Of a stretch of DNA of 15,352 nucleotides, positions 7,218-15,028 are shown piece by piece (position 1 is the first letter of the stretch; every line of letters starts with the position of its first letter). The notes beneath the pieces were generated by a model. That model was not told the DNA's origin and did no database searches. It saw nothing but the letters and a program-made list of their open reading frames with translations. The stretch is from assembly GCA_018664745.1 (NCBI GenBank), contig JABJNS010000138.1, positions 1 through 15,352 on the forward strand, written 5' to 3'. Source of the DNA: Flavobacteriales bacterium (GTDB lineage Bacteria; Bacteroidota; Bacteroidia; Flavobacteriales; BACL11). A program made the position numbers and the translations under genes.

Positions 7218-8378
7218 TTAGATAAACTTATTATAAGTTTTTAACCATCTTTCAGGTACTTCACCTTGATTTGCCACTTCATAATCACGATATGAACAAG
7301 CTACAAAGTAATTTTGCAGTTGTTTTTCACCCTGCTTTTTAAAAGGAACACCCATCCACCACCTTCCACTACTTTGGCTCTTATAAAAAATAATTTCGTT
7401 TTTACCATCTTCAAATGCAACCGTGTATTTTATGCAGTTTTTTAAATTAGGATTTAACTCTTGCTTCCGCATTTTATACCCATCAACAAAATACCAAATC
7501 ATCTGTGCCAATAATTGTGCAGTTTGATTATTAGCATCTAATTCCTGATCATACTCAAACAAACCAACAGCTGACAATTTATCGCTCACTCCAGCATAGC
7601 GCATAATTTTACAAGCATCTTCCCCATTCAACCCATTAGGAGAAGCATAAGAATTAGCCTCAGCATAAGCAAATTGAATTGCTGAAATATCAAAACTTAA
7701 AAAATCAGTATTTCTCATAACAGGCTCTACCTCCTGAAAATTAGCTTTCAAATCTCCTAATCTAACAATATCAAAATTCATTCTCTTTAACATTTCTGTA
7801 GCCATACTTGAAACAAAATAGGATTGATATCCTAAATTAACATAATGAAATAAATGACTAGGCTTATGACTTATCATCTTTCCCAAATGAGAATAAGATG
7901 CTAGTTTATCTTCCTCTAAGCCAATATCAAAACTTTTATCAACAGAAGTAAGTGTAATGTATTTTTCCAAGGAAGCATAAGCTTTATAAACTGCATATGA
8001 AATATCATGCCCACCACCAATAATAACAGGAATTACTCCATCATGCAATAAAGCCTCACAAACATCTTGAATTATTTTGAATGACTCTTTACGAGTTGGC
8101 ATTAATTGCAAAGTACCTAAATCAACAATTCTTGGTAATTTTTCTTGATGTAAATGATAAAAAGAAGCTCTTATCTTACAATCTTGATTGGCAAACTTAT
8201 TTTTTGAACCCTCATATTCAGGAACATTAAAAATTGCAATTTCAGCAAATTTCACATCCGGAAAATGACTAGCAGTATGTGAATCAATTAAACGCCCTAT
8301 CTGTGTAGTTCCCCACCTATCCTTTTCAGCATAAATGCCAGAACTTAAGGGTTTAAAATAGGAGTGTAATTCAATCAT
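7218..8378 (-). CDS. Arginase/ureohydrolase-fold protein, likely without a binuclear metal centre
   Basis: The 386-residue protein belongs to the arginase/agmatinase/formimidoylglutamase superfamily, shown by IIGGGHDISYA (H124), TSVDKSFDIG (D147, D151), LSFDISAI (D230) and VGLFEYD (E275). In arginases, Mn-A is held by the equivalents of H124, D147, D151 and D230, and Mn-B additionally needs the His of DAHxD and the second Asp of SxDxD. Both are serine here (S149, S232), and the usual DP after SxDxD is also lost. By sequence one metal site could remain while the catalytic pair is broken, so the 'formimidoylglutamase' label that such proteins probably receive should not be taken as an activity. 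The C-terminal extension of about 100 residues (MIWYFVDGY..., GRWWMGVPFKK) is not part of a minimal arginase. The start ATG overlaps the topA stop (TAATG), implying translational coupling to topA. The role is unknown. Confidence 0.75.
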   Translation of the reverse strand: MIELHSYFKPLSSGIYAEKDRWGTTQIGRLIDSHTASHFPDVKFAEIAIFNVPEYEGSKNKFANQDCKIRASFYHLHQEKLPRIVDLGTLQLMPTRKESFKIIQDVCEALLHDGVIPVIIGGGHDISYAVYKAYASLEKYITLTSVDKSFDIGLEEDKLASYSHLGKMISHKPSHLFHYVNLGYQSYFVSSMATEMLKRMNFDIVRLGDLKANFQEVEPVMRNTDFLSFDISAIQFAYAEANSYASPNGLNGEDACKIMRYAGVSDKLSAVGLFEYDQELDANNQTAQLLAQMIWYFVDGYKMRKQELNPNLKNCIKYTVAFEDGKNEIIFYKSQSSGRWWMGVPFKKQGEKQLQNYFVACSYRDYEVANQGEVPERWLKTYNKFI

Positions 8379-10714
8379 TATTTTTTCTTTCCTCTAGGTT
8401 TTTTAGCAGGCTGATTCTCCCATAAAGTAATACATTCCTCTCTAGTTAAATCTTTTGGCTCAGTTCCTTTTGGTATTTTAACATTTATCTTTTTCCCTTT
8501 TGGAGGAGATACCTGAATAAAAGGACCGTACCTACCATTCAATACTTGAATTAAAGGATCGCCATCAAAATTAGAAATTAATCTATCTTTATCTGCCTGA
8601 ATCTTAATTTTTATCAATTCAATTGATCTATCTAAGGCAATAGTCAAAGGATCTTCTTCATCTGTTTTTTTGATAGAAGTAAATTTACCATCATAGCGTA
8701 AATACGGGCCAAATCTTCCTACTGAAGCTACAATTTCCTTACCTTCCCACTCTCCTACTGTTCTTGGTAATTTAAATAAATCCATTGCCTGATCCAAAGT
8801 AATTGTCTGTATAGTTTGTCCTTTAAGCAAAGAAGCAAATTTAGGTTTTGGAGCATTTTCATCTTCTTGTTTTTCACCCATTTGAACCATGGGGCCAAAA
8901 GGACCAATACGAGCAAATACCTTCTCTCCACTTGCAGGGTCATTTCCTAATTCTCTTTCTCCTGATGCTTTACCAACATTACCAATTACATCCACTACTT
9001 TTTCTTTAAATCCTCCATAAAAAGAAGCTATCATTTCATTCCAAACCTTTTTACCTTCAGCAATCTCATCAAATTCAGTTTCTACAGATGCTGTAAAACT
9101 ATATTCCATAACATCAGAAAAATGTTCCACTAAAAAATCAGTAACAACAATTCCAACATCAGTAGGGAAAAGCTTTTTATTTTCCGCTCCAGTGATAGAA
9201 GTTTTTTCTGTTTTAGTAAGATTTCCATCTTTCAATTCAATCATTTGAGAAACACGACCTACCCCATCACGACTTTCTTTTTGAATATATCCTCTTTTTT
9301 GGATAGTAGTAATAGTTGCAGCATAAGTTGAAGGCCTTCCAATACCTAATTCCTCCATCTTTTTCACCAAACTTGCTTCAGCATATCTTGCTGGCGGACG
9401 AGAAAACTGTTCAGAAGCAACTGCCTCAGAAAGCCCTAAAGCCTCACCAACCTCAAGCTTTGGCAACATACCTTTTTGCTCTTCATTATCATCATCTTTT
9501 CCTTCTAAATAAACTTTCATAAACCCTTCAAAAGTAATAACCTCTCCTTTTGCAACAAATTGTTCTGCTGTAGTTGAAATATTAATTCTCACAGTTGTTC
9601 TATCAAACTGAGCATCTGCCATTTGAGAAGAAATGGTTCTTTTCCAAATTAGATCGTATAGTCTTTGATGAGAACTATCACCATCTACAGTTTTATTTTC
9701 CATATAAGAAGGTCTGATTGCCTCATGCGCTTCCTGTGCTCCCTTTGACTTACCTGTATAAACTCTTCTTTTTGAAAACTCATCCCCATAAAGAGAACCA
9801 ATTACTTTTTCAGCAGCATCTAATGCATCATTAGATAAATTCACACTATCCGTTCTCATGTAAGTGATTTTACCTGCCTCATATAATTTCTGAGCCACCA
9901 TCATAGTCTGACTTACTGAAAATCCTAATTTACGAGAAGCTTCTTGCTGTAATGTTGAAGTAGTAAAAGGTGCTGTTGGCGATTTTTTTGCTGGCTTTTT
10001 CTCCAAAGAACCTACAGAAAAAGTAGCATCTTTACATTTTTCCATAAATGCATAAGCATCTTCATTCGCTTTAAACCTTTGAGGTAATTCTGATCTTACT
10101 ATCTTTCCATCACTATTAATAAAAAAAGCAACAACTTTATAAGATGATACAGGAGTAAAGTTCGTAATTTCATTTTCACGCTCCACAATCAAACGCACAG
10201 CCACTGATTGCACACGACCAGCAGAGAGACCTTGTTTTACTTTTCTCCAAAGAACAGGAGAAAGTTCAAAACCAACCAATCTATCTAATACACGCCTAGC
10301 TTGTTGCGCATTAACTAAATTAGTATCTAAAACTCTAGGGTTTTCTACTGCTTTAGTAATTGCCTTCTTAGTAATCTCATGAAATACAATTCTTTTAGTA
10401 GAGCTAGCATCTAGCTTTAACGCCTCTGTTAAGTGCCATGCAATAGCCTCTCCCTCACGATCCTCATCAGTAGCAAGCCAAACAGTATCGGCTTTTTTTG
10501 CAACACTCTTAAGGTGACTAACTACCTTTGTTTTATCTTCTGATATAACATAATTAGGCTCAAACCCATTTTCAATATCAATGGCCATCCCACCTTTTTT
10601 AGGCAAATCTCTAATATGCCCAATACTTGATTCTACTACAAAGTCTTTTCCTAAAAAACCTTGTATTATCTTTTTCTTTGCGGGTGATTCTACAATCACT
10701 AAGTTCTTTGCCAT
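8378..10714 (-). CDS. topA: DNA topoisomerase I (type IA)
   Basis: TopA relaxes negative supercoils by cutting one strand through a 5'-phosphotyrosine. The start was set at ATG 10714 (MAKNLVIVESPAKKK), giving 778 residues; a 19-codon upstream extension has no family support. The Toprim domain contains VESPAK (E9) and the TDEDREGE acidic motif (D83, D85). The active-site tyrosine is in KITYMRTDS (Y285, with R287 beside it). SAGRVQSVAVRLI, EAHEAIRPS and IGRPSTYA are other family blocks. Instead of cysteine zinc ribbons, the C-terminus carries repeated G-R-[FY]-G-P segments (ARIGPFGPMVQMG, GRFGPYLRYDG, GRYGPFIQVS) and a basic tail ending PRGKKK, the form common in Bacteroidota. It is divergently transcribed from miaB, and its stop overlaps the next start. 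Confidence 0.97.
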   Translation of the reverse strand: MAKNLVIVESPAKKKIIQGFLGKDFVVESSIGHIRDLPKKGGMAIDIENGFEPNYVISEDKTKVVSHLKSVAKKADTVWLATDEDREGEAIAWHLTEALKLDASSTKRIVFHEITKKAITKAVENPRVLDTNLVNAQQARRVLDRLVGFELSPVLWRKVKQGLSAGRVQSVAVRLIVERENEITNFTPVSSYKVVAFFINSDGKIVRSELPQRFKANEDAYAFMEKCKDATFSVGSLEKKPAKKSPTAPFTTSTLQQEASRKLGFSVSQTMMVAQKLYEAGKITYMRTDSVNLSNDALDAAEKVIGSLYGDEFSKRRVYTGKSKGAQEAHEAIRPSYMENKTVDGDSSHQRLYDLIWKRTISSQMADAQFDRTTVRINISTTAEQFVAKGEVITFEGFMKVYLEGKDDDNEEQKGMLPKLEVGEALGLSEAVASEQFSRPPARYAEASLVKKMEELGIGRPSTYAATITTIQKRGYIQKESRDGVGRVSQMIELKDGNLTKTEKTSITGAENKKLFPTDVGIVVTDFLVEHFSDVMEYSFTASVETEFDEIAEGKKVWNEMIASFYGGFKEKVVDVIGNVGKASGERELGNDPASGEKVFARIGPFGPMVQMGEKQEDENAPKPKFASLLKGQTIQTITLDQAMDLFKLPRTVGEWEGKEIVASVGRFGPYLRYDGKFTSIKKTDEEDPLTIALDRSIELIKIKIQADKDRLISNFDGDPLIQVLNGRYGPFIQVSPPKGKKINVKIPKGTEPKDLTREECITLWENQPAKKPRGKKK

Positions 10715-10739
10715 TTTAATATGTTTTAGAAATGTGCTG

Positions 10740-10772
10740 CAAATTAAAGGAACTTTTTTTGAATAAAACAAA
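10740..10772 (-). promoter_or_regulatory. Putative topA promoter (Bacteroidota -33/-7)
   Basis: On the minus strand a TTTG (10772-10769) is followed, 21 bp on, by TTAATTTG (10747-10740), which matches TAnnTTTG at seven of eight positions. Transcription would begin about 20 bp before the topA ATG at 10714. The arrangement agrees with the described Bacteroidota -33 TTTG / -7 TAnnTTTG promoter, but AT-rich sequence makes chance matches likely. Confidence 0.45.
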
Positions 10773-10783
10773 TCAAAAAAACT

Positions 10784-10834
10784 TGGCAGTTTCCATTATA
10801 TTATATATAATATAAGTAAAATAAATTACTGCCA
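10784..10834. repeat. Nested inverted repeats in the topA-miaB divergent region
   Basis: TGGCAGT at 10784-10790 and its exact complement ACTGCCA at 10828-10834 flank a perfect 20-bp AT-only palindrome at 10796-10815 (half-site TTATATTATA). The outer arms are 37 bp apart and nearly concentric with the inner palindrome. The AT palindrome could extrude or melt easily or form a cruciform, and the arms share the ACTGNCA half-site of the neighbouring miaB dyad. The repeats are directly visible; a regulatory role is inferred. Confidence 0.6.
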
Positions 10835-10844
10835 GATTGTCAGT
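10828..10844 (+). promoter_or_regulatory. Operator-like dyad ACTGCCA-N3-TGTCAGT before miaB
   Basis: The two 7-bp arms are inverted copies at six of seven positions (ACTGNCA-N3-TGNCAGT) and end 6 bp before the putative -7 element. A bound protein there would occupy the polymerase -33/-10 region, as a repressor operator would. A third half-site (TGGCAGT) lies at 10784-10790. The cognate regulator is unknown to me. Confidence 0.5.
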
Positions 10845-10850
10845 TTTTAC

Positions 10851-10858
10851 TATTTTTG
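10851..10858 (+). promoter_or_regulatory. Putative -7 element of the miaB operon promoter
   Basis: TATTTTTG matches the Bacteroidota -7 consensus TAnnTTTG at every fixed position. It lies 18 bp before the ATG at 10877, giving a very short leader. No good -33 TTTG lies about 20 bp upstream; the dyad occupies that place. Being at the promoter also argues against the TTG at 10856 as the start codon. Confidence 0.55.
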
Positions 10859-10876
10859 CATTTCAAAGACACAAAA

Positions 10877-12322
10877 ATGAGCATAGAAAAGTTGTTAGAA
10901 AAAAATATTGATGAAAGTAAACAGGGAGAGGTTTTACAATTATCTGAAAATAAAAAAGCCAATCGTAAAATGTATATTGAAAGTTACGGTTGTCAAATGA
11001 ATTTTTCAGACAGTGAAATTGTTGCCTCCATTCTTACTAATGAAGGTTTTTCCACAACAAAAGATATTACTGAAGCTGACTTAGTTTTTGTGAACACATG
11101 TTCAATTAGAGAAAAAGCAGAGCTTACAGTTCGTAAACGATTAGAATTCTATAACTCTATCAAAAGAGATAAAAATCCTGGAATGTTAGTTGGTGTTTTA
11201 GGATGTATGGCAGAACGCTTAAAAGAAAAATTCCTTGAAGAAGAAAAATTAGTAGATATTGTAGTTGGACCTGATTCATATAGAGATTTGCCAAATTTAA
11301 TTGCACAAGTTGAGGATGGAAAGAAAGCAGTAAATGTATTTTTATCCTTAGAGGAAACCTATGCTGATATTAGTCCTGTTCGCTTAGGAGGAAATGGCGT
11401 AACTGCATTTGTATCAATCACAAGAGGGTGTGATAACATGTGTACATTTTGTGTTGTACCTTACACTAGAGGTAGAGAAAGAAGTAGAAACCCGGAAAGC
11501 ATCTTAAAAGAATGTCAAGATTTATACAATGATGGATATAGGGAAATTACATTGTTAGGGCAAAATGTAGATTCCTACCTTTGGTACGGTGGAGGAGCAA
11601 AAAAAGACTTTAAGAAAGCTACTGATTCAAAAAAAGAAAACAGCTTAACTTTTGCTAATCTTTTGGACAAAGTAGCTCAAGTAAATCCAAAATTAAGAAT
11701 TCGTTTTTCAACTTCAAACCCACAAGATATGGGAATTGATGTAATTGAAACTATGGCAAAACACAACAATATTTGTGATCATATTCACCTACCTGTTCAA
11801 TCAGGAAGTTCACGCATATTGGAACTTATGAATAGAGGGTATGATAGAGAAAAGTACCTAAAATTAGTTGACGAGATTAAGCTCAGAATTCCTGATTGTG
11901 CAATCTCAATGGACATGATAATAGGCTTTTGTAGTGAAACTGAAGAAGACCATAAAGAAACACTATCCTTAATGGATTATGTTGGTTATGACTTTGGATA
12001 CATGTACAAATATTCTGTAAGGCCAAATACGCCAGCTTCAAGAATGGAGGATAATGTTCCTGCAGACATAAAACAAAGAAGATTAGCTGAGATTATTGAA
12101 AAACAGCAAGCAAATGCTCTACAGCACATGGAAGCGAAAGTAGGAGAGACATATGAGGTGTTAATTGAAGGGTTCTCAAAAAAATCAGACCAACATTTTT
12201 ACGGAAGAACAACTCATAACTCAGCAGTAATTTTTGAAAAAGAAAATCATAAATTAGGCGATTATGTAATGGTTAAAATTGAAGAATGTACATCAGCAAC
12301 CCTAAAAGGTAAAGTATTGTAA
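10877..12322 (+). CDS. miaB: MiaB, tRNA-2-methylthio-N6-dimethylallyladenosine synthase
   Basis: MiaB is a radical-SAM methylthiotransferase that adds a methylthio group to i6A37 of tRNAs reading UNN codons. The start is ATG 10877 (MSIEKLLEKN), giving 481 residues; a TTG seven codons upstream lies within the promoter. The N-terminal UPF0004 domain carries its three [4Fe-4S] cysteines in ESYGCQMNFSDSE (C39), VNTCSIREKAE (C75) and GVLGCMAERLK (C110). The radical-SAM cluster cysteines are in RGCDNMCTFCVVPYTRG (C185, C189, C192), followed by HLPVQSGS and SMDMIIGFCSETEEDH. A TRAM RNA-binding domain ends the protein (GETYEVLIEGFSKKS to ECTSATLKGKVL). It heads the plus-strand operon, with only 2 bp before the next ATG. 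Confidence 0.96.
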   Translation: MSIEKLLEKNIDESKQGEVLQLSENKKANRKMYIESYGCQMNFSDSEIVASILTNEGFSTTKDITEADLVFVNTCSIREKAELTVRKRLEFYNSIKRDKNPGMLVGVLGCMAERLKEKFLEEEKLVDIVVGPDSYRDLPNLIAQVEDGKKAVNVFLSLEETYADISPVRLGGNGVTAFVSITRGCDNMCTFCVVPYTRGRERSRNPESILKECQDLYNDGYREITLLGQNVDSYLWYGGGAKKDFKKATDSKKENSLTFANLLDKVAQVNPKLRIRFSTSNPQDMGIDVIETMAKHNNICDHIHLPVQSGSSRILELMNRGYDREKYLKLVDEIKLRIPDCAISMDMIIGFCSETEEDHKETLSLMDYVGYDFGYMYKYSVRPNTPASRMEDNVPADIKQRRLAEIIEKQQANALQHMEAKVGETYEVLIEGFSKKSDQHFYGRTTHNSAVIFEKENHKLGDYVMVKIEECTSATLKGKVL

Positions 12323-12324
12323 TT

Positions 12325-13494
12325 ATGAATAGTCAACAAGCAAAACAAAGGTTCGGCATTATTGGAAACAGCCCAAAACTAGCAAGAGCAATTGATGTTT
12401 CCTTGCAGGTTGCCCCTACTGATATTTCTATTTTAATTGTAGGAGAAAGTGGAACTGGAAAAGAAAATATTCCAAAAATTATTCATCAGAATAGTAAAAG
12501 AAAACACAACCCTTATATTGCTGTAAACTGTGGTGCAATTCCTGAAGGGACAATTGACAGTGAGTTATTTGGACACGAAAAAGGTTCGTTCACAGGAGCG
12601 CATGACAGCAGAAAAGGATACTTTGAAGCCGCAAATGGAGGGACAATATTTTTAGATGAAGTAGGTGAATTACCAATGGCCTCACAAGCAAGGTTATTAA
12701 GAGTATTAGAAAATGGAGAAATAATAAAGGTAGGGTCTTCCAAAGCCCAACAAACTGATGTTAGAATTATTGCAGCAACAAATGTAAATCTTCCTGAAGC
12801 TGTTAAGCAAGGCAAATTCCGTGAGGATTTATATTACCGTCTAAATACCATAAGCATACAATTACCTGCACTTAGAAAAAGAGGAGATGACATTCATTTA
12901 TTATTCAGAAAGTTTGCTGCTGACTTTGCGGAACAGTACAATACACCACCAATACGACTTACGGATGATGCCGTTACCATTTTAAAAGAATATTCTTGGC
13001 CAGGAAATATAAGGCAATTGCGCAATTTTATTGCCCAACTTTCAGTTATTGAAAAAGAAAGGATGATAACGGCTAATAAATTACAAGAGCAATTACCTGA
13101 TACTTCAGTTGGAGGGTTAGTTAAGTTTGAAGACAAGAATAAAGCGGATTTATCAGAAAGGGAAATATTATACAAGGTGCTTTTTGATATGAAAAGAGAC
13201 CTTACAGAACTTAAAAAGATTACTTTTGACCTAATGCAAAAGGAAGGAGGAACTGAAATATTAAACAATATAAATCCTGCTATTTTTACAGATAATAATG
13301 AGCAAGATTTCAACATAAATACTCCTGCAGAAAACACGATAGAAATTGAAGAATCTTTATCTTTATTTGATCAAGAAAAAAGGTTGATTGAAAAATCATT
13401 ATTAAAGCACAAAGGAAAACGAAAAGATGCTGCTGAAGAGCTTGGAATTTCAGAACGAACATTGTACAGAAAACTAAAAGAATTCGGGTTATAA
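12325..13494 (+). CDS. Sigma-54-dependent transcriptional activator without sensory domain (AAA+ / Fis HTH)
   Basis: This is a bacterial enhancer-binding protein that uses ATP hydrolysis to open RpoN (sigma-54) promoters. The 389-residue protein begins almost directly with the AAA+ domain: Walker A GESGTGKE at 40-47, the sigma-54 contact loop GSFTGA at 87-92 (a common variant of GAFTGA), Walker B IFLDE at 108-112, REDLYYRL near 166-173 with the expected arginine fingers, and SWPGNIRQLRN in the lid. A roughly 85-residue acidic linker follows, then a Fis-type helix-turn-helix at about 362-386 (KRKDAAEELGISERTLYRKL). There is no receiver, GAF or PAS domain, so, as for PspF, control must come from expression or a protein partner. 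It sits in the envelope operon between miaB (2 bp gap) and lptE (TAATG overlap). A -24/-12 promoter lies ahead of groES downstream. Confidence 0.93.
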   Translation: MNSQQAKQRFGIIGNSPKLARAIDVSLQVAPTDISILIVGESGTGKENIPKIIHQNSKRKHNPYIAVNCGAIPEGTIDSELFGHEKGSFTGAHDSRKGYFEAANGGTIFLDEVGELPMASQARLLRVLENGEIIKVGSSKAQQTDVRIIAATNVNLPEAVKQGKFREDLYYRLNTISIQLPALRKRGDDIHLLFRKFAADFAEQYNTPPIRLTDDAVTILKEYSWPGNIRQLRNFIAQLSVIEKERMITANKLQEQLPDTSVGGLVKFEDKNKADLSEREILYKVLFDMKRDLTELKKITFDLMQKEGGTEILNNINPAIFTDNNEQDFNINTPAENTIEIEESLSLFDQEKRLIEKSLLKHKGKRKDAAEELGISERTLYRKLKEFGL

Positions 13495-13988
13495 TGAAAC
13501 TAATTTACACAATTTTACTGAGTTTTTCCATAGCATCTTGTGGAATATATTCCTTTACTGGAGCTTCAATACCTAGTGAAGCAAAAACAGTATCCGTACA
13601 ATATTTTAACAATAAATCCGCTACAGTACAGCCTACTTTAAGTCAAGTTTTTACTGAAAGGCTAAAAGATATATTCTTAGAGCAGACAAACTTAACACTT
13701 AGCGAAAATGAAGGAGATTTAAGTTTTAGAGGCCACATCAGTAAATATCAGATAAAACCAATGGCAATTAAAGCAAATGAAACTGCTGGGAAAAACAGAC
13801 TGACTATTGCTATAAAAGTTACCTATAACAATAGTTTTAATGCTGAAAACAACTTTGAGAAAACCTTTAGCCGTTATCGTGATTATGATAGCGCACAAAA
13901 CATATCTGATATTGAAAGTACTTTGATTGAAGAAATCACAAATGAATTAGCGGAAGATGTGTTTAACAAAGCATTTGTAAATTGGTGA
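13494..13988 (+). CDS. lptE: LptE-family LPS-assembly lipoprotein
   Basis: LptE plugs the LptD barrel and helps insert lipopolysaccharide into the outer leaflet of the outer membrane. The 164-residue product has a short lipoprotein signal (MKLIYTILLSFSIASC, lipidated Cys16) followed by GIYSFTGASIPSEAKTVSVQYFNN, the recognisable start of Bacteroidota LptE-family proteins. Later come PTLSQVFTERLKDIFLEQTNLTL and a GHISKYQI strand with alternating beta pattern, ending in an amphipathic helix (ESTLIEEITNELAEDVFNKAF). The start ATG shares its A with the stop of the activator gene (TAATG), and the stop overlaps the next start (TGATG), so three genes appear translationally coupled. LptE is poorly conserved; position beside secG supports the call. 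Confidence 0.87.
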   Translation: MKLIYTILLSFSIASCGIYSFTGASIPSEAKTVSVQYFNNKSATVQPTLSQVFTERLKDIFLEQTNLTLSENEGDLSFRGHISKYQIKPMAIKANETAGKNRLTIAIKVTYNNSFNAENNFEKTFSRYRDYDSAQNISDIESTLIEEITNELAEDVFNKAFVNW

Positions 13989-14650
13989 TGATTAATGTAA
14001 TAGCACATATTCAAGCTCCTCAAAGAATAACTGGAGAAAATGTAGTGAAAATAGATAGCTTACTGCATGAATTTCCTTATTTCCAAACTGCCCAGCTTTT
14101 ACTTTCCAAAGGATTATTAAATATGGACAGTATTCGCTACAATAGGCAATTAAAAAAAGCGGCTATATATTCTTTGGATAGAAAGCAGCTTTTCAAACTT
14201 ATTACACAAAATAAAGTTAAATCTCAGGCAATCTCGGCTGATAGTAGCTATAAACAAAGCACTGAACAGGCTTTAGAAATTGGCCAACCTTTATCATTCG
14301 AAAAAGAGGAAGAATACTCTTTTTTAGAATGGTTAGCACTTTCAAAAGTAAAGAAAATTGACCGCACACCTAAACCAAGAACAAAACAACTAATTGATAA
14401 TTTTATTGACAAAAAAGTAAGTGTTAGCAAACCTAAAAAGACTACTTTCTTTAAACCTATTGATGTAGCAAAGGAAAGTTTGATTGAAAATAATGACTTA
14501 GTCACTCCTACTTTAGCAAAGGTTTACTTGGAGCAAGGGCATTATGACAAGGCTATTTCGGCTTATGAAAAATTATGTTTGAAATATCCAGAAAAAAATA
14601 GTTTATTTGCAAACCAAATTAAATTGATCAATAAATTAAAAGAAAAATAA
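13988..14650 (+). CDS. Uncharacterised TPR-containing protein between lptE and secG
   Basis: I do not recognise a named function. The start was set at ATG 13988, whose A overlaps the lptE stop (TGATG), giving 220 residues; upstream in-frame TTG and GTG codons are less likely. There is no signal peptide or membrane segment, so the protein is probably cytoplasmic. The N-terminal half begins with IAHIQAPQRITGENVVKIDSLLHEFPYFQTAQLLL, a helical segment with TPR-like spacing. The middle (about 85-160) is charged and probably flexible (FEKEEEYSFLEWLALSKVKK, then Lys/Pro-rich). The C-terminus holds one clear TPR at about 172-203 (PTLAKVYLEQGHYDKAISAYEKLCLKYPE). It is 1 bp from secG in an operon with lptE, suggesting a role linked to envelope assembly or export; that is inference. 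Confidence 0.8.
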   Translation: MINVIAHIQAPQRITGENVVKIDSLLHEFPYFQTAQLLLSKGLLNMDSIRYNRQLKKAAIYSLDRKQLFKLITQNKVKSQAISADSSYKQSTEQALEIGQPLSFEKEEEYSFLEWLALSKVKKIDRTPKPRTKQLIDNFIDKKVSVSKPKKTTFFKPIDVAKESLIENNDLVTPTLAKVYLEQGHYDKAISAYEKLCLKYPEKNSLFANQIKLINKLKEK

Positions 14651-14651
14651 A

Positions 14652-14975
14652 ATGTACACGATTTTTGCAATCCTTATCATCATAACATCTATCCTATTAG
14701 TATTAGTTGTATTAGTTCAAAATCCTAAAGGTGGTGGTTTATCATCTTCATTTGGTGGCGGAGGTGGAAACCAAATTATGGGCGCTAAAAAAACAACTGA
14801 CTTTCTAGAAAAAGCAACTTGGACTTTAGCAATCGCATTAATATCTTTAAGCTTATTATCAAACTTTGCTATCCCAAGAAATAATACTGAAGATACTGTT
14901 GAAATAAAAGCACAGGAACAAATTGACAATGCAGTAATTCCTAACTTACCAGCCAACCCAACTCAGGGAGAGTAA
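14652..14975 (+). CDS. secG: SecG, preprotein translocase subunit
   Basis: SecG is the small third subunit of the SecYEG inner-membrane channel and assists SecA-driven export. The 107-residue protein has two membrane helices, at about residues 3-22 and 56-75. They are joined by the hallmark loop VLVQNPKGGGLSSSFGGGGG (residues 20-39), followed by NQIMGAKKTTDFLEKATW. The tail (PRNNTEDTVEIKAQEQIDN...) is hydrophilic. It starts 1 bp after the TPR-gene stop and is the last gene of the operon; the next gene, groES, has its own regulatory gap. Confidence 0.96.
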   Translation: MYTIFAILIIITSILLVLVVLVQNPKGGGLSSSFGGGGGNQIMGAKKTTDFLEKATWTLAIALISLSLLSNFAIPRNNTEDTVEIKAQEQIDNAVIPNLPANPTQGE

Positions 14976-14982
14976 TTATTTA

Positions 14983-14999
14983 AGCTGTGTTATTCAGCT
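14983..14999 (+). promoter_or_regulatory. Dyad AGCTG-N7-CAGCT: weak terminator or activator site
   Basis: A 5-bp inverted repeat with a 7-nt spacer, extendable by three T-A pairs past a mismatch, begins 7 bp after the secG stop. As a terminator it is weak because only AATTT follows. Its centre lies about 93 bp before the -24 element of the groES promoter, a distance typical of sigma-54 enhancer sites, so it may instead be an upstream activating sequence. Confidence 0.35.
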
Positions 15000-15028
15000 A
15001 AAATTTCCTACTATTTTCAAGAAACATA

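Noticed and set aside
10715..10771. N-terminal extension of TopA by 19 codons
   Set aside because: The conserved type IA topoisomerase N-terminus begins at MAKNLVIVESPAK, and the extension overlaps the putative topA promoter.
10856..10876. TTG start seven codons upstream for MiaB
   Set aside because: It overlaps the TATTTTTG -7 element, so it would not be transcribed; ATG 10877 gives a normal N-terminus.
12513..13337. Minus-strand open frames opposite the sigma-54 activator
   Set aside because: Antisense of a well-supported AAA+ gene; no recognisable protein features.
13762..13776. TGGCAATTAAAGC inside lptE resembling a -24/-12 element
   Set aside because: Spacing between GG and GC is two bases short and it lies within coding sequence.
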